32,859 nucleotides of DNA from Bryobacterales bacterium (lineage in GTDB: Bacteria > Acidobacteriota > Terriglobia > Bryobacterales > Bryobacteraceae): the NCBI GenBank assembly GCA_003163855.1, contig PLRJ01000057.1, forward strand, positions 1-32,859, given 5' to 3'. Every line of letters begins with the position of its first letter. The stretch's first letter is position 1. Position numbers and translations under genes: made by a program. Under the pieces are notes generated by a model, which worked only from the letters and a program-made list of their open reading frames with translations, was not told the DNA's origin and did not search any database. Shown here piece by piece: positions 1 to 7,403 of this stretch.

Positions 1-22
1 GTCGTCATTCTTTCGGGTGATT

Positions 23-436
23 TTAGCGGAGTAGCCCTATTTCTTTGCCTAATTGAACGGCCTGGGTGCGGCGTTTGGCCCCCAGCTTATCGAAAACGCG
101 GCTGCAATGTGTTTTCACCGTATTCTCACTGACGCAGAGCTTCTCGGCGATCTCACGGTTGCTCAGGCCCAGGGCGATAAGTTCGAGAATTTCGACCTCT
201 CGGCGGGTCATGTTGGTCGAGACGGAGGGTAGCACCGGGGGCGCGGCTGCGGGCACACGACGGGTCGCGGTGAGTTTGATCCCGAGCCAGATTCCAAGAG
301 CGGCGAAGATGGCGGCAATGAGTCCGCCGTAAATTTCCACGGAGTGCTCGACGATCAGGAAGCGGTACTCGGTCCACTTGAGGACGGTGATCAGGACGCC
401 GCCGATTAGCCCGTAGATCAAGATTTGGAACTTCAT
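23..436 (-). CDS. Membrane-tethered LuxR/GerE-type transcriptional regulator
   Basis: The 137-residue product has two hydrophobic segments (about residues 5-21 and 36-53), a Pro/Ala-rich linker (60-71), and a LuxR-type helix-turn-helix from about 75 to the end. The HTH carries the family signature TRREVEILELIALGLSNREIA followed by SENTVKTH. There is no receiver domain, so it is not a classical response regulator. It probably binds DNA from the inner membrane and may sense a membrane or envelope signal; the signal is unknown. The ATG at 436 fits. A GATAAT hexamer on the minus strand (449-454) lies 12 nt upstream and would give only a very short leader. It is divergent from recG across 47 bp. 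The HTH assignment is firm; the membrane topology is predicted by eye. Confidence 0.85.
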   Translation of the reverse strand: MKFQILIYGLIGGVLITVLKWTEYRFLIVEHSVEIYGGLIAAIFAALGIWLGIKLTATRRVPAAAPPVLPSVSTNMTRREVEILELIALGLSNREIAEKLCVSENTVKTHCSRVFDKLGAKRRTQAVQLGKEIGLLR

Positions 437-471
437 GGCTTGCCCAAGATTATCGCGAAGTGTGCAAAAGG

Positions 472-477
472 TAGGCT
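472..477 (+). promoter_or_regulatory. -10-like hexamer TAGGCT immediately upstream of recG
   Basis: TAGGCT (TAnnnT pattern) ends 6 nt before the TTG start of recG, so transcription would begin at about the start codon. No clear Shine-Dalgarno sequence sits at the usual distance, and the -35 region is not recognisable. This is a pattern-based inference. Confidence 0.3.
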
Positions 478-483
478 AATGAG

Positions 484-2580
484 TTGGACCTGGACACGCC
501 GCTGCAGTATGTAAAAGGAATTGGGCCGGCCCGTGCCGCCATGCTGGGGGCGAAGGGTTTGGCGACGATTTCGGACCTTTTGTATTACGCTCCGTTCCGG
601 TATGAGGACAGGCGGAATGTCAAAACCATCGCGAAACTGGCGCCGGGTGAGAAAGCGGCGGTGATTGCGCGCGTGGCGTCGGCGAAGATGTCGGGTTTCA
701 AGCGGCGCGCGCTGGGATTGTTTGAAGTTGTTTTTCAGGATGGTTCCGGCGCGGAACTTCTTGCCCGGTGGTTCCATGGCGAGCGCTATGCCGATAGCTT
801 AACGCCGGAGACGCGGGTGGCAATCTTCGGGAAGGTGGAGTGGGACCGTGCAAGCGGCGCGCGCTTGATGGTGCAGCCTGAGGTGGAGATTCTCTCGGAC
901 GAGGAAGATGGGGAGGCGACGCTGCACTCCGGGCGCGTGGTGGCGGTGTACGAAGCCGCGAGCAAGATTTCGACGCGGGTGTTTCGGAGCCTGCTGAACC
1001 GGATTCTGGGGGAAGTGCAGTTGCCGGACGATCCGCTGCCGGAAAGCGTGCGCGGGCGAATGGAATTGCCGGAGTTGGCGCAGGCGATTACATGGGTACA
1101 CAATCCGCCACAGGATGCCGAGATCAAGCTGCTGAATGAGTTCAGGCATCCGGCTCAGACGCGGCTGATTTTCGATGAGTTCTTCTGGCTGGAGTGCGGG
1201 CTGGCGTTTAAAAAGAACAAGGCCAGGGAGGCAAGCGGGATCTCGTTTTCGGTTACGCCGAGGGTGCGGGAGCAGATTAAATTAATGCTGCCGTATAAGC
1301 CGACGGGGGCGCAGCGGAAGGTGGTGCAGGAGATAGCGGACGACATGAAGCGGCCGCATCCCATGAACCGGCTGCTGCAGGGCGATGTGGGCAGCGGCAA
1401 GACGATGGTGGCGGCGCAAGCGGCGGTGATTGCCATTGAGAACGGCTATCAGGTGGCGGTGCTGGCTCCAACCGAGATTTTGGCGGCGCAACATTATGCC
1501 TACTTCCGGCGGCTGCTGGAGAAGATTGGCTATCGCGTGGTGATGCTGACAGGGTCGGCCGGGGCGAAGGAGAAACGGCAGATCAAGCAGTTGATTGAAG
1601 ACGGCTGGGCGCAGGTGGCGGTGGGGACGCATGCGCTGCTGCAGGAGGATGTGAAGTTTTCGAATGCGGGCCTGGCGATTGTGGATGAACAGCACCGTTT
1701 CGGCGTGCGCCAGCGGCTGGAGTTAATAAGGAAGGGCGAGCAGCCGGATGTGCTGGCGATGACCGCAACTCCGATTCCGCGAACGCTGGCTTTGACCATT
1801 TATGGGGATTTGGATGTTTCGACCATCGATGAGCTGCCGCCGGGACGGAAGCCGATTGTAACGAAGCACGTGATGGAGAACGCGGTGGAAGGTGTTTATA
1901 GCTTTATTGCGCAAGAGGTGAGGGCGGGACGGCAGGCCTATGTAGTGTATCCGGTGGTTGAGGAGACCGAGAGCAGCGCCGAGATCAAAGCGGCGGAAAA
2001 GATGTTTATGCATCTGTCGGAGAAAGTGTTTCCGGGCGTCGCCGTGGGGTTGCTGCATGGGCGCATGAGCGCAGGCGACAAAGAAACGGCCATGCGCGAG
2101 TTCAAGACGGGCGCGACAAAAATCCTGGTGGCCACCACGGTGATTGAAGTGGGCGTGGATGTCCCGAATGCGTCGGTGATGGTGATTGAGCAGGCGGAGC
2201 GGTTTGGTTTGGCGCAGATCCATCAGTTGCGAGGGCGCGTCGGACGCGGGGCGCAGCAGAGTTATTGCGTGCTGGTGACGGGCAAGATGAGCGATATCGC
2301 CTGTGAACGGATAAGAACGCTGGTGGAATCGAACGATGGTTTCTATATCGCCGAAATGGACATGCGCTTGCGCGGGCCGGGCGAGTTTTTCGGCACCAGG
2401 CAGTCGGGCATTCCGGGATTGCGGCTGGCTGATTTGATGCGCGATTCGGATGTGCTCGAGATGGCGCGGACGGAGGCGGCTCGGCTATTGGAGGAGCGGA
2501 ATCCAGACGAGATGCGGGCGGTAGTGAAATATATCCAGGAACACTGGCAGCGGCGTTATGGGCTGGTTCAGGTCGGCTGA
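484..2580 (+). CDS. recG: ATP-dependent DNA helicase RecG
   Basis: RecG is a superfamily 2 helicase that remodels stalled replication forks and Holliday junctions. The 698-residue product has the expected layout. An N-terminal wedge/OB region begins with a helix-hairpin-helix-like stretch (LQYVKGIGPARAAML). Walker A GDVGSGKT is at residues 300-307, the Walker B/DEQH motif with RFG follows at 401, and motif VI QLRGRVGRG is at 581. The C-terminal FFGTRQSGIPG stretch is typical of RecG. Length matches the family. Translation starts at TTG 484; an ATG at 479 is in another frame. rsmD overlaps the stop codon by one base, so the two are probably co-transcribed. Confidence 0.97.
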   Translation: MDLDTPLQYVKGIGPARAAMLGAKGLATISDLLYYAPFRYEDRRNVKTIAKLAPGEKAAVIARVASAKMSGFKRRALGLFEVVFQDGSGAELLARWFHGERYADSLTPETRVAIFGKVEWDRASGARLMVQPEVEILSDEEDGEATLHSGRVVAVYEAASKISTRVFRSLLNRILGEVQLPDDPLPESVRGRMELPELAQAITWVHNPPQDAEIKLLNEFRHPAQTRLIFDEFFWLECGLAFKKNKAREASGISFSVTPRVREQIKLMLPYKPTGAQRKVVQEIADDMKRPHPMNRLLQGDVGSGKTMVAAQAAVIAIENGYQVAVLAPTEILAAQHYAYFRRLLEKIGYRVVMLTGSAGAKEKRQIKQLIEDGWAQVAVGTHALLQEDVKFSNAGLAIVDEQHRFGVRQRLELIRKGEQPDVLAMTATPIPRTLALTIYGDLDVSTIDELPPGRKPIVTKHVMENAVEGVYSFIAQEVRAGRQAYVVYPVVEETESSAEIKAAEKMFMHLSEKVFPGVAVGLLHGRMSAGDKETAMREFKTGATKILVATTVIEVGVDVPNASVMVIEQAERFGLAQIHQLRGRVGRGAQQSYCVLVTGKMSDIACERIRTLVESNDGFYIAEMDMRLRGPGEFFGTRQSGIPGLRLADLMRDSDVLEMARTEAARLLEERNPDEMRAVVKYIQEHWQRRYGLVQVG

Positions 2581-3119
2581 TGTGCCTTATGCGGATTATT
2601 GGAGGGGAATTTCGCAGCCGTAAGTTGAAGTCGGTGCCCGGAACCATGGTGAGGCCGACTCCCGACAGATTGCGGGAATCGTTGTTCAGTGTTCTGATGC
2701 CGCGGATTAGCGGAGTGGTTTTTCTGGATGCTTATGCTGGAAGCGGGGCAGTTGGCCTGGAGGCACTGAGTAGAGGCGCGGCGCGGGTTATTCTGATGGA
2801 GAAGCAGGCGCATGCTTTGTCAGTCATCCGGGAGAATGTCGAATCGCTGGGAGTGGGCGATCGAGTGACCGTACTGCGGGGTGCGGCCACGTCTCTGATT
2901 CCCAAGTATGAGTGCCAGATTGCTTTCGTCGATCCGCCCTATGAACAGGCTGGTGAGTATCAGGGCGCGATGAATGCACTGGCGGCGACGGGGTGCCAGT
3001 TAGTGATTGCGCAGCATGCTGTTCGGTTCAGCATGGCGGAGGCTTACGGGCCTTTGAAACGGGTGCGAGTATTGCGGCAGGGCGATAACGAGCTTAGCTT
3101 CTTTGACCGGCCAGCATGA
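2580..3119 (+). CDS. rsmD: 16S rRNA (guanine(966)-N(2))-methyltransferase RsmD
   Basis: This is an SAM-dependent methyltransferase that modifies G966 of 16S rRNA during 30S assembly. It shows the RsmD N-terminus (MRIIGGEFRSRKL, then RPTPDRLRESLFSVL), the SAM-binding stretch FLDAYAGSGAVGLEALSRGA and the catalytic DPPY motif at about residues 118-121. The first ATG (2580) overlaps the recG stop as TGATG. A second in-frame ATG at 2589 gives the more typical MRIIGG start and could be the true one. The 3' end overlaps the convergent glycerate kinase gene by 26 bp. Confidence 0.95.
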   Translation: MCLMRIIGGEFRSRKLKSVPGTMVRPTPDRLRESLFSVLMPRISGVVFLDAYAGSGAVGLEALSRGAARVILMEKQAHALSVIRENVESLGVGDRVTVLRGAATSLIPKYECQIAFVDPPYEQAGEYQGAMNALAATGCQLVIAQHAVRFSMAEAYGPLKRVRVLRQGDNELSFFDRPA

Positions 3120-4350
3120 TGTTGATGTCCATCACGTTGGTCCCGGTCGGTCCGGTTTTCACGAGTGCGCCCAGATCCTGAAGGATCGGGTACGAATCAT
3201 TGTGATGCAGGTAGACACGGGCGGCGGCGCCATTGCTGATGGTGTTGCCAGTGACGATGGCTCCGGCGGCGTCGGTAGGTCCGTCGGTCCCGTCGGTTCC
3301 GGCGCACAGTGCGGCGACGCCGGGAAGTCCCATGATGTCCAGAGCAAGCGCCAGGGCGAATTCCTGATTGCGGCCCCCCTTTCCTTTGCCTTTTACGGTT
3401 ACGGTGGTTTCACCGCCAGAGAGAATGCAGGTTTTCGGAGGAGCATCACGCAGAATAGCGGCGTGAACACGAGCCACTTCCCTGGTTTCCCCTTGAATGC
3501 AACTGGAGAGAATCAGCGGGCGGTAGCCGAGGGATTTCGCTTTGTTTGCGGCTGCGTCGAGTGCGAGGCGATTGCTGCCGACGATGACGTTATGGACATG
3601 GCTGAATAGCGGATCTCCCGGTTTCGGAGTTTCCACCAAGCCGGTCTCGAGGTGTTTACGCACGGCGGGCGGCACCTTCGCGCGCAGGCCGTATTTATCG
3701 AGGACGTTCAGGGCGCCGGCGAAGGTTCCAGGGTCGGGTGCGGTGGGGCCGGAGCCGATGATATCCAGCGGATCTCCGACGACATCGGAGAGGAGCAAGC
3801 TGACGACGGTGGCGGGATAAGCGAGTGCGGCGAGACGGCCGCCCTTCAAGCGTGAGAGATGTTTGCGGACGGCATTCAGTTCGAAGATATCGGCGCCGGC
3901 GCGGAGGAGCATGTCGGTGGTTTTCTGTTTTGCCGCTAGCGTGATGCCTTCGGCGGGAGCGGTCAAAAGGGCGGAAGCACCGCCGCTTATAGCTACGATG
4001 AGGAGGTCCTGGGCGTTGAGCGTGCGGAGGAGAGTTTCGACGGCGTTAGCTCCGGCAAGACCGGCTTCATCGGGAATGGGATGGCCGGCTTCGAAGACCT
4101 GCGTATTCTTGAGTTTGGAACTGGCGTGGCCGTGCTTGGTGATGGCAATGGATGCGGTGAGGCGGCTGCGGAGCAGCGCTTGCACAGCGGCGGCCATCGG
4201 TATGGCGGCCTTGCCGATGGCTATTAGAAAGGTTCGGTGAAAAGACCCGCGGGGCAGTGCGTCTTTAAGATGGCGCTTGACAGCTTCGCTGGCATCGGCG
4301 GCTGCGAGGGCTGCTTTAAAAATGGCTAATGCGTCGCGCTGAAGTTTCAA
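3094..4350 (-). CDS. Glycerate 2-kinase (DUF4147/MOFRL family)
   Basis: The product phosphorylates D-glycerate to 2-phosphoglycerate, feeding glyoxylate or serine-type carbon into lower glycolysis. The 418 residues fit the GckA/TtuD family. An N-terminal DUF4147 domain shows IAIGKAA, AGHPIPDEAG and the Gly/Ser-rich VAISGGASALL loop. The C-terminal MOFRL domain shows ILSGGETTVTVKGKGKGGRNQEFALA and AGTDGTDGPTDAAGA. Translation starts at TTG 4350, whose last bases form TTGA with the aroK stop, so the gene is translationally coupled to aroK. It converges on rsmD with a 26-bp overlap. Family assignment is firm; the product position (2-phospho) is inferred from the family. Confidence 0.93.
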   Translation of the reverse strand: MKLQRDALAIFKAALAAADASEAVKRHLKDALPRGSFHRTFLIAIGKAAIPMAAAVQALLRSRLTASIAITKHGHASSKLKNTQVFEAGHPIPDEAGLAGANAVETLLRTLNAQDLLIVAISGGASALLTAPAEGITLAAKQKTTDMLLRAGADIFELNAVRKHLSRLKGGRLAALAYPATVVSLLLSDVVGDPLDIIGSGPTAPDPGTFAGALNVLDKYGLRAKVPPAVRKHLETGLVETPKPGDPLFSHVHNVIVGSNRLALDAAANKAKSLGYRPLILSSCIQGETREVARVHAAILRDAPPKTCILSGGETTVTVKGKGKGGRNQEFALALALDIMGLPGVAALCAGTDGTDGPTDAAGAIVTGNTISNGAAARVYLHHNDSYPILQDLGALVKTGPTGTNVMDINIMLAGQRS

Positions 4351-4874
4351 AACAGCGGTAGTTCCAGGATGCGTTGGATGATGGCGGGAATATGGTCGGT
4401 ATCAACAGGAACGCGGTAGTCGGCGCGGGCGTACAGGGGACGGCGGTCTTCGAAAAGCTGGGCGAGGCCGTTGCGATTGGCCGCCAGCGGGCGCGTGTTG
4501 TCGTCGCCCAGGCGGCGGCGCACGGTGTCCAGCGGGCAGTCAAGCCAGACGGTAACGCCATTGTTGATGATCAGGTCCCAGTTGCGAGGTTGAATGAAGG
4601 CGCCGCCGCCGAGCGCGATGACGCGGGGCTGGCCGGATTCGATGTGGTTTACGTGGGAGCGGATGACGGCGGATTCAACTTCGCGGAAAGCCAGTTCGCC
4701 GCGTTCGGTGAAGATTTCGGAGATTTTTTTGCCTTCGCGGGCCTCGATTTCGGTGTCGATATCGACGAAAGGCCAGCCGATTTCATCGGCGAGGGCGCGG
4801 CCAATCGTGGTTTTCCCGCTGGCCATAAAGCCGACGAGATAAAGTCCGGGGGTGCGCTTGAGCTTCAGCGTCAT
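4347..4874 (-). CDS. aroK: Shikimate kinase
   Basis: Shikimate kinase makes shikimate 3-phosphate in aromatic amino acid biosynthesis. The 175-residue product has Walker A GFMASGKTT (15-23), the substrate and Mg-binding FVDIDTEIE segment with Asp38 and Asp40, the ALGGGAF glycine loop, and an Arg-rich lid (RPLAANRNG, then RRPLYARADY). This is a full-length AroK. It lies directly upstream of the glycerate 2-kinase gene, sharing a 4-bp stop/start overlap. That pairing is not an obvious pathway unit; other shikimate genes are not in view. The 105-bp upstream gap is shared with the divergent Lon-domain gene. Confidence 0.96.
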   Translation of the reverse strand: MTLKLKRTPGLYLVGFMASGKTTIGRALADEIGWPFVDIDTEIEAREGKKISEIFTERGELAFREVESAVIRSHVNHIESGQPRVIALGGGAFIQPRNWDLIINNGVTVWLDCPLDTVRRRLGDDNTRPLAANRNGLAQLFEDRRPLYARADYRVPVDTDHIPAIIQRILELPLF

Positions 4875-4967
4875 CTTTAATTGCCACCCGGCAGCGCGAT
4901 CAGCATGTCAATTGCGAACCAGTATATCGCCTGGCAAAATATAAATCGGTCGCCCGGATGCAACGGT

Positions 4968-4973
4968 CATAAT
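4968..4973 (+). promoter_or_regulatory. -10-like hexamer CATAAT upstream of the Lon-domain gene
   Basis: CATAAT ends 6 nt before the ATG at 4980, a spacing that would place the transcript start at the first base of the start codon. No Shine-Dalgarno sequence is visible. Inference only. Confidence 0.35.
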
Positions 4974-4979
4974 TAAGAC

Positions 4980-5624
4980 ATGGCAACGGAGCTGATTCCA
5001 TTATTTCCGCTATCACTGGTTTTGTTGCCAGCTATGCCGCTTCCGCTGCATATTTTTGAAGAACGCTACAAGCAGATGATGAGTGAGGTTATCCAGGCGG
5101 AAACCGAGTTCGGCGTGGTGCTGGCGAAGGACGAGGGAACCCTTAATATTGGCTGCACGGCCAGCGTAAGGCGCGTTATGCGGCGTTATGAGGACGGCCG
5201 CTTAGACTTGCTGGCGATTGGACAACGGCGCTTCCGGATTGCCGAAATAAACGACGATAAGCCTTATCTGCAGGCGGAAGTGGAGTTCTTCGACGACATC
5301 GACTTCAGTGAAGTGCCGGAGGAACTGAAACAGCGGGCATCGGTCGCCTATAGGCAGTTACTGAAACTGGAGGGCGTGGTAGAAAGTGAAGCGGATGAAC
5401 GCCAGAGACTGGAGGGCGGCAGGCTTAGTTTCCAGATGGGACATCTGCTGGACGATACCGAGAAGCGGCAGACCGTGCTGGCTTTGCGTTCGGAGGTGAA
5501 GCGGTTGGAGTTCCTGGTGCGGGCAATTCCGCAATATATTGTGGAGCAGCAGCGCATTACTCTCGCGAAACGAGTTGCCCCGCTGAACGGACACGCCAAA
5601 GCGGGCGGCAATGGAAATCATTAA
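4980..5624 (+). CDS. Lon N-terminal (LAN) substrate-binding domain protein
   Basis: This 214-residue protein consists of a stand-alone Lon substrate-binding (PUA-like) domain. The family's opening is clear: IPLFPLSLVLLPAMPLPLHIFEERY, then EFGVVL and the GCTA...RYEDGRLDLLAIGQRRFRI block. A helical region follows to the C-terminus. There is no AAA+ or protease domain, so it is not Lon itself. Such LAN-only proteins are widespread, and the role is unknown, possibly protein quality control. It overlaps the following HAD gene by 14 bp, implying co-translation. Confidence 0.9.
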   Translation: MATELIPLFPLSLVLLPAMPLPLHIFEERYKQMMSEVIQAETEFGVVLAKDEGTLNIGCTASVRRVMRRYEDGRLDLLAIGQRRFRIAEINDDKPYLQAEVEFFDDIDFSEVPEELKQRASVAYRQLLKLEGVVESEADERQRLEGGRLSFQMGHLLDDTEKRQTVLALRSEVKRLEFLVRAIPQYIVEQQRITLAKRVAPLNGHAKAGGNGNH

Positions 5625-6312
5625 AACGCCGCAGGAATTGGTGTTCGACGCAGACGATACGCTGTGGGAAAACAACATCTATTTTGAGGAGGCATTTGAG
5701 AATTTCTGCGATTATCTGGCGCATTCGCGCATGACCCAGCCACAGGTGCGGGCCGTGCTGGATGAAATCGAGATGGTGAATGCTCGTATTTATGGGTATG
5801 GGTCGAAGAATTTCGCGAAGAATCTGGCGGCATGCTTCGAACACCTGGCGGAGCGTGAGATTTCCGAGGTTGAACTGGATCGTGTAAGGGAGTTTGCCTA
5901 CGCAATTCTGGAGAAGCCCATGGAGTTGATTGAGGGTGTTGCTGAGACGGTGGCGAAGCTTTCGGAAAAACACCGGCTGACCATTTTCACCAAGGGCGAT
6001 AAAGATGAGCAGCAGATAAAGGTAGACCGGTCGGGGATTGGCCGCTATTTCAGTCACACGGCGATTGTGAAGGAGAAGAATCGCGCGGCCTATGAGCAAC
6101 TGGCGCTGTCGAATGGATTCGATTTGGCTAAGACGTGGATGATTGGAAATTCGCCAAAATCGGATATCAACCCGGCACTGGCGGCCGGAATGAATGCGGT
6201 TTATGTGCCGCATCCGAGGACGTGGAGTCTGGAGCACGAGGACGTGCCGGGAGAACATCCTCGGTTGTTGAAGGTAGAAAAGGTCAGTGAGTTGTTGGAG
6301 TGGTTTGGCTAG
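5611..6312 (+). CDS. HAD-superfamily hydrolase
   Basis: The 233-residue product is a haloacid dehalogenase-like hydrolase, probably a phosphatase. Motif I is FDADDTLW (residues 12-19, nucleophile Asp13, acid/base Asp15). Motif II threonine lies in TIFTKGD, the motif III lysine in IVKEKN, and motif IV is IGNSPKSDI. A helical cap inserts between motifs I and II. Substrate is not predictable. The ATG at 5611 lies inside the 3' end of the Lon-domain gene, so the two form a unit. The 3' end overlaps the convergent glycosyltransferase gene by 29 bp. Confidence 0.92.
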   Translation: MEIIKTPQELVFDADDTLWENNIYFEEAFENFCDYLAHSRMTQPQVRAVLDEIEMVNARIYGYGSKNFAKNLAACFEHLAEREISEVELDRVREFAYAILEKPMELIEGVAETVAKLSEKHRLTIFTKGDKDEQQIKVDRSGIGRYFSHTAIVKEKNRAAYEQLALSNGFDLAKTWMIGNSPKSDINPALAAGMNAVYVPHPRTWSLEHEDVPGEHPRLLKVEKVSELLEWFG

Positions 6313-7138
6313 CGTCGGGTCCAAGGCGCAGAACACCGATTTTCTCAAGGAAGAGAGCACCAAGGAAGAGTATGTTGTAAACGGTGTATCGCTTCCACAG
6401 TCTCACAGGATCCTGGAACAGCCGGTACAACCACTCGAAGCCGGCCTTTCTGATCCAGACGGGCGCCTGCCTGATGCGGCCGGAAAAGAAATCGAAGGTG
6501 GCTCCTGAAGCAATAAGGACACAGCCCGGGAGCCGTTCACGGTGGCGCTCAATCCAGGCATCCTGTTTAGGAGAACCTAAACCAACCCAGACGATGTTCG
6601 CCCCTGAAGCGAGGATGGACTTACAGACAGCATCGTCCTCTTCTTTGGTGAGTTCACGGAAAGGCGGAGAAAAGCTGCCTGCAATGGTAAGCGCGGGCGA
6701 GACTGACTTCAGCTTTGCGCCCATGGCTTCCGGCGCGCCTGGGGATCCACCATAGAGGTAAAACCGATAGTTTCGGGCAGGAGCCACGTTGGCAGTCTCC
6801 ATCATCATCGAGGGAGCATAAAGCCGGTCGCTCTGTTTCTTCACCAAAAGCCGAGCCACGTATAAAAATGGCATGCTGTCTAGTCCGAGAAGATCGGCAT
6901 TCTGATAGATCTGTCGAACTTTCCGATCCAGTAGACCCGAGACACAGCAGTTTACATTGATGAGCGCTACGCTATGGCCGCGGCTTAAATCCGCTATCCA
7001 GCGATCAAAGTGATCGAACATCTCCTGGTACGAGACACAGTGAAGGTCAAGTCCAAGAAAGCGTATCGTCTTAACGGGCTCGAGTATCGGAGCGGCTGGA
7101 GATTCGGAGGTTCGCTGGGTTGCGGTGGCTTGGTTCAT
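6284..7138 (-). CDS. WecG/TagA/CpsF-family glycosyltransferase
   Basis: The family (GT26) transfers a sugar, typically N-acetylmannosamine, onto a lipid-linked acceptor in surface polysaccharide synthesis. The 284-residue product contains ADLLGLDSMPFLYVARLL, YRFYLYGGSPGAPEAM, the NIVWVGLGSPKQDAWIERH motif and a C-terminal GFEWLYRLFQDPVRLWKRY, all characteristic. The usual DG(M/I)P acceptor-site motif reads DSMP (Asp87 kept, Gly changed to Ser). The expected Thr of the T-x-N motif appears to be Leu59. Both positions may alter activity or specificity. The N-terminal 22 residues look disordered. No sugar-nucleotide or polysaccharide genes flank it. Confidence 0.92.
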   Translation of the reverse strand: MNQATATQRTSESPAAPILEPVKTIRFLGLDLHCVSYQEMFDHFDRWIADLSRGHSVALINVNCCVSGLLDRKVRQIYQNADLLGLDSMPFLYVARLLVKKQSDRLYAPSMMMETANVAPARNYRFYLYGGSPGAPEAMGAKLKSVSPALTIAGSFSPPFRELTKEEDDAVCKSILASGANIVWVGLGSPKQDAWIERHRERLPGCVLIASGATFDFFSGRIRQAPVWIRKAGFEWLYRLFQDPVRLWKRYTVYNILFLGALFLEKIGVLRLGPDASQTTPTTH

Positions 7139-7214
7139 TGAGGACTGTGGTCAGCCAGTAATTTGAACGGCAAAAATGCGTCGGAGGATGACAGGTCGGG
7201 GAGGGCGGTAAACG

Positions 7215-7334
7215 CTAGCTATGTGTCGCTGCATTGGTTTGGATCGTGAAGTAGAGGATCATAGCATACTCCGCAGGAATAGCCCCATCCGCGTCAATCT
7301 TCAGTCGCACAACTCCAGCAGAAATGTCCCAAGT
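7215..7334 (-). other. Intergenic stretch with a possible vestigial reading frame
   Basis: Between the ompA-like block and the glycosyltransferase lies about 265 bp without a recognised gene. On the minus strand a short open frame ends at 7215 and encodes a protein-like string (TWDISAGVVRLKIDADG, then IPAEYAMILYFTIQT). It has no start codon or ribosome binding site of its own and begins just after the terminator, so it may be a gene remnant or chance. Confidence 0.15.
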
Positions 7335-7345
7335 CTGGAGGAAAG

Positions 7346-7389
7346 AAAAAGGGCCGGAGCGACTTGGTAGTCGTCCGGCCCTTTGTTTT
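7346..7389 (-). terminator. Rho-independent, probably bidirectional terminator
   Basis: An inverted repeat GGGCCGGA (7351-7358) and TCCGGCCC (7374-7381) is extended inward by CGAC/GTCG with one bulged base and closes on a 6-nt loop. On the minus strand it is followed by a T tract; on the plus strand by TTTGTTTTT. It lies just after the stop codon of the ompA-like gene ending at 7404, ending that transcription unit before the glycosyltransferase gene. Confidence 0.88.
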
Positions 7390-7403
7390 TGCTTAATGCA
7401 GGT

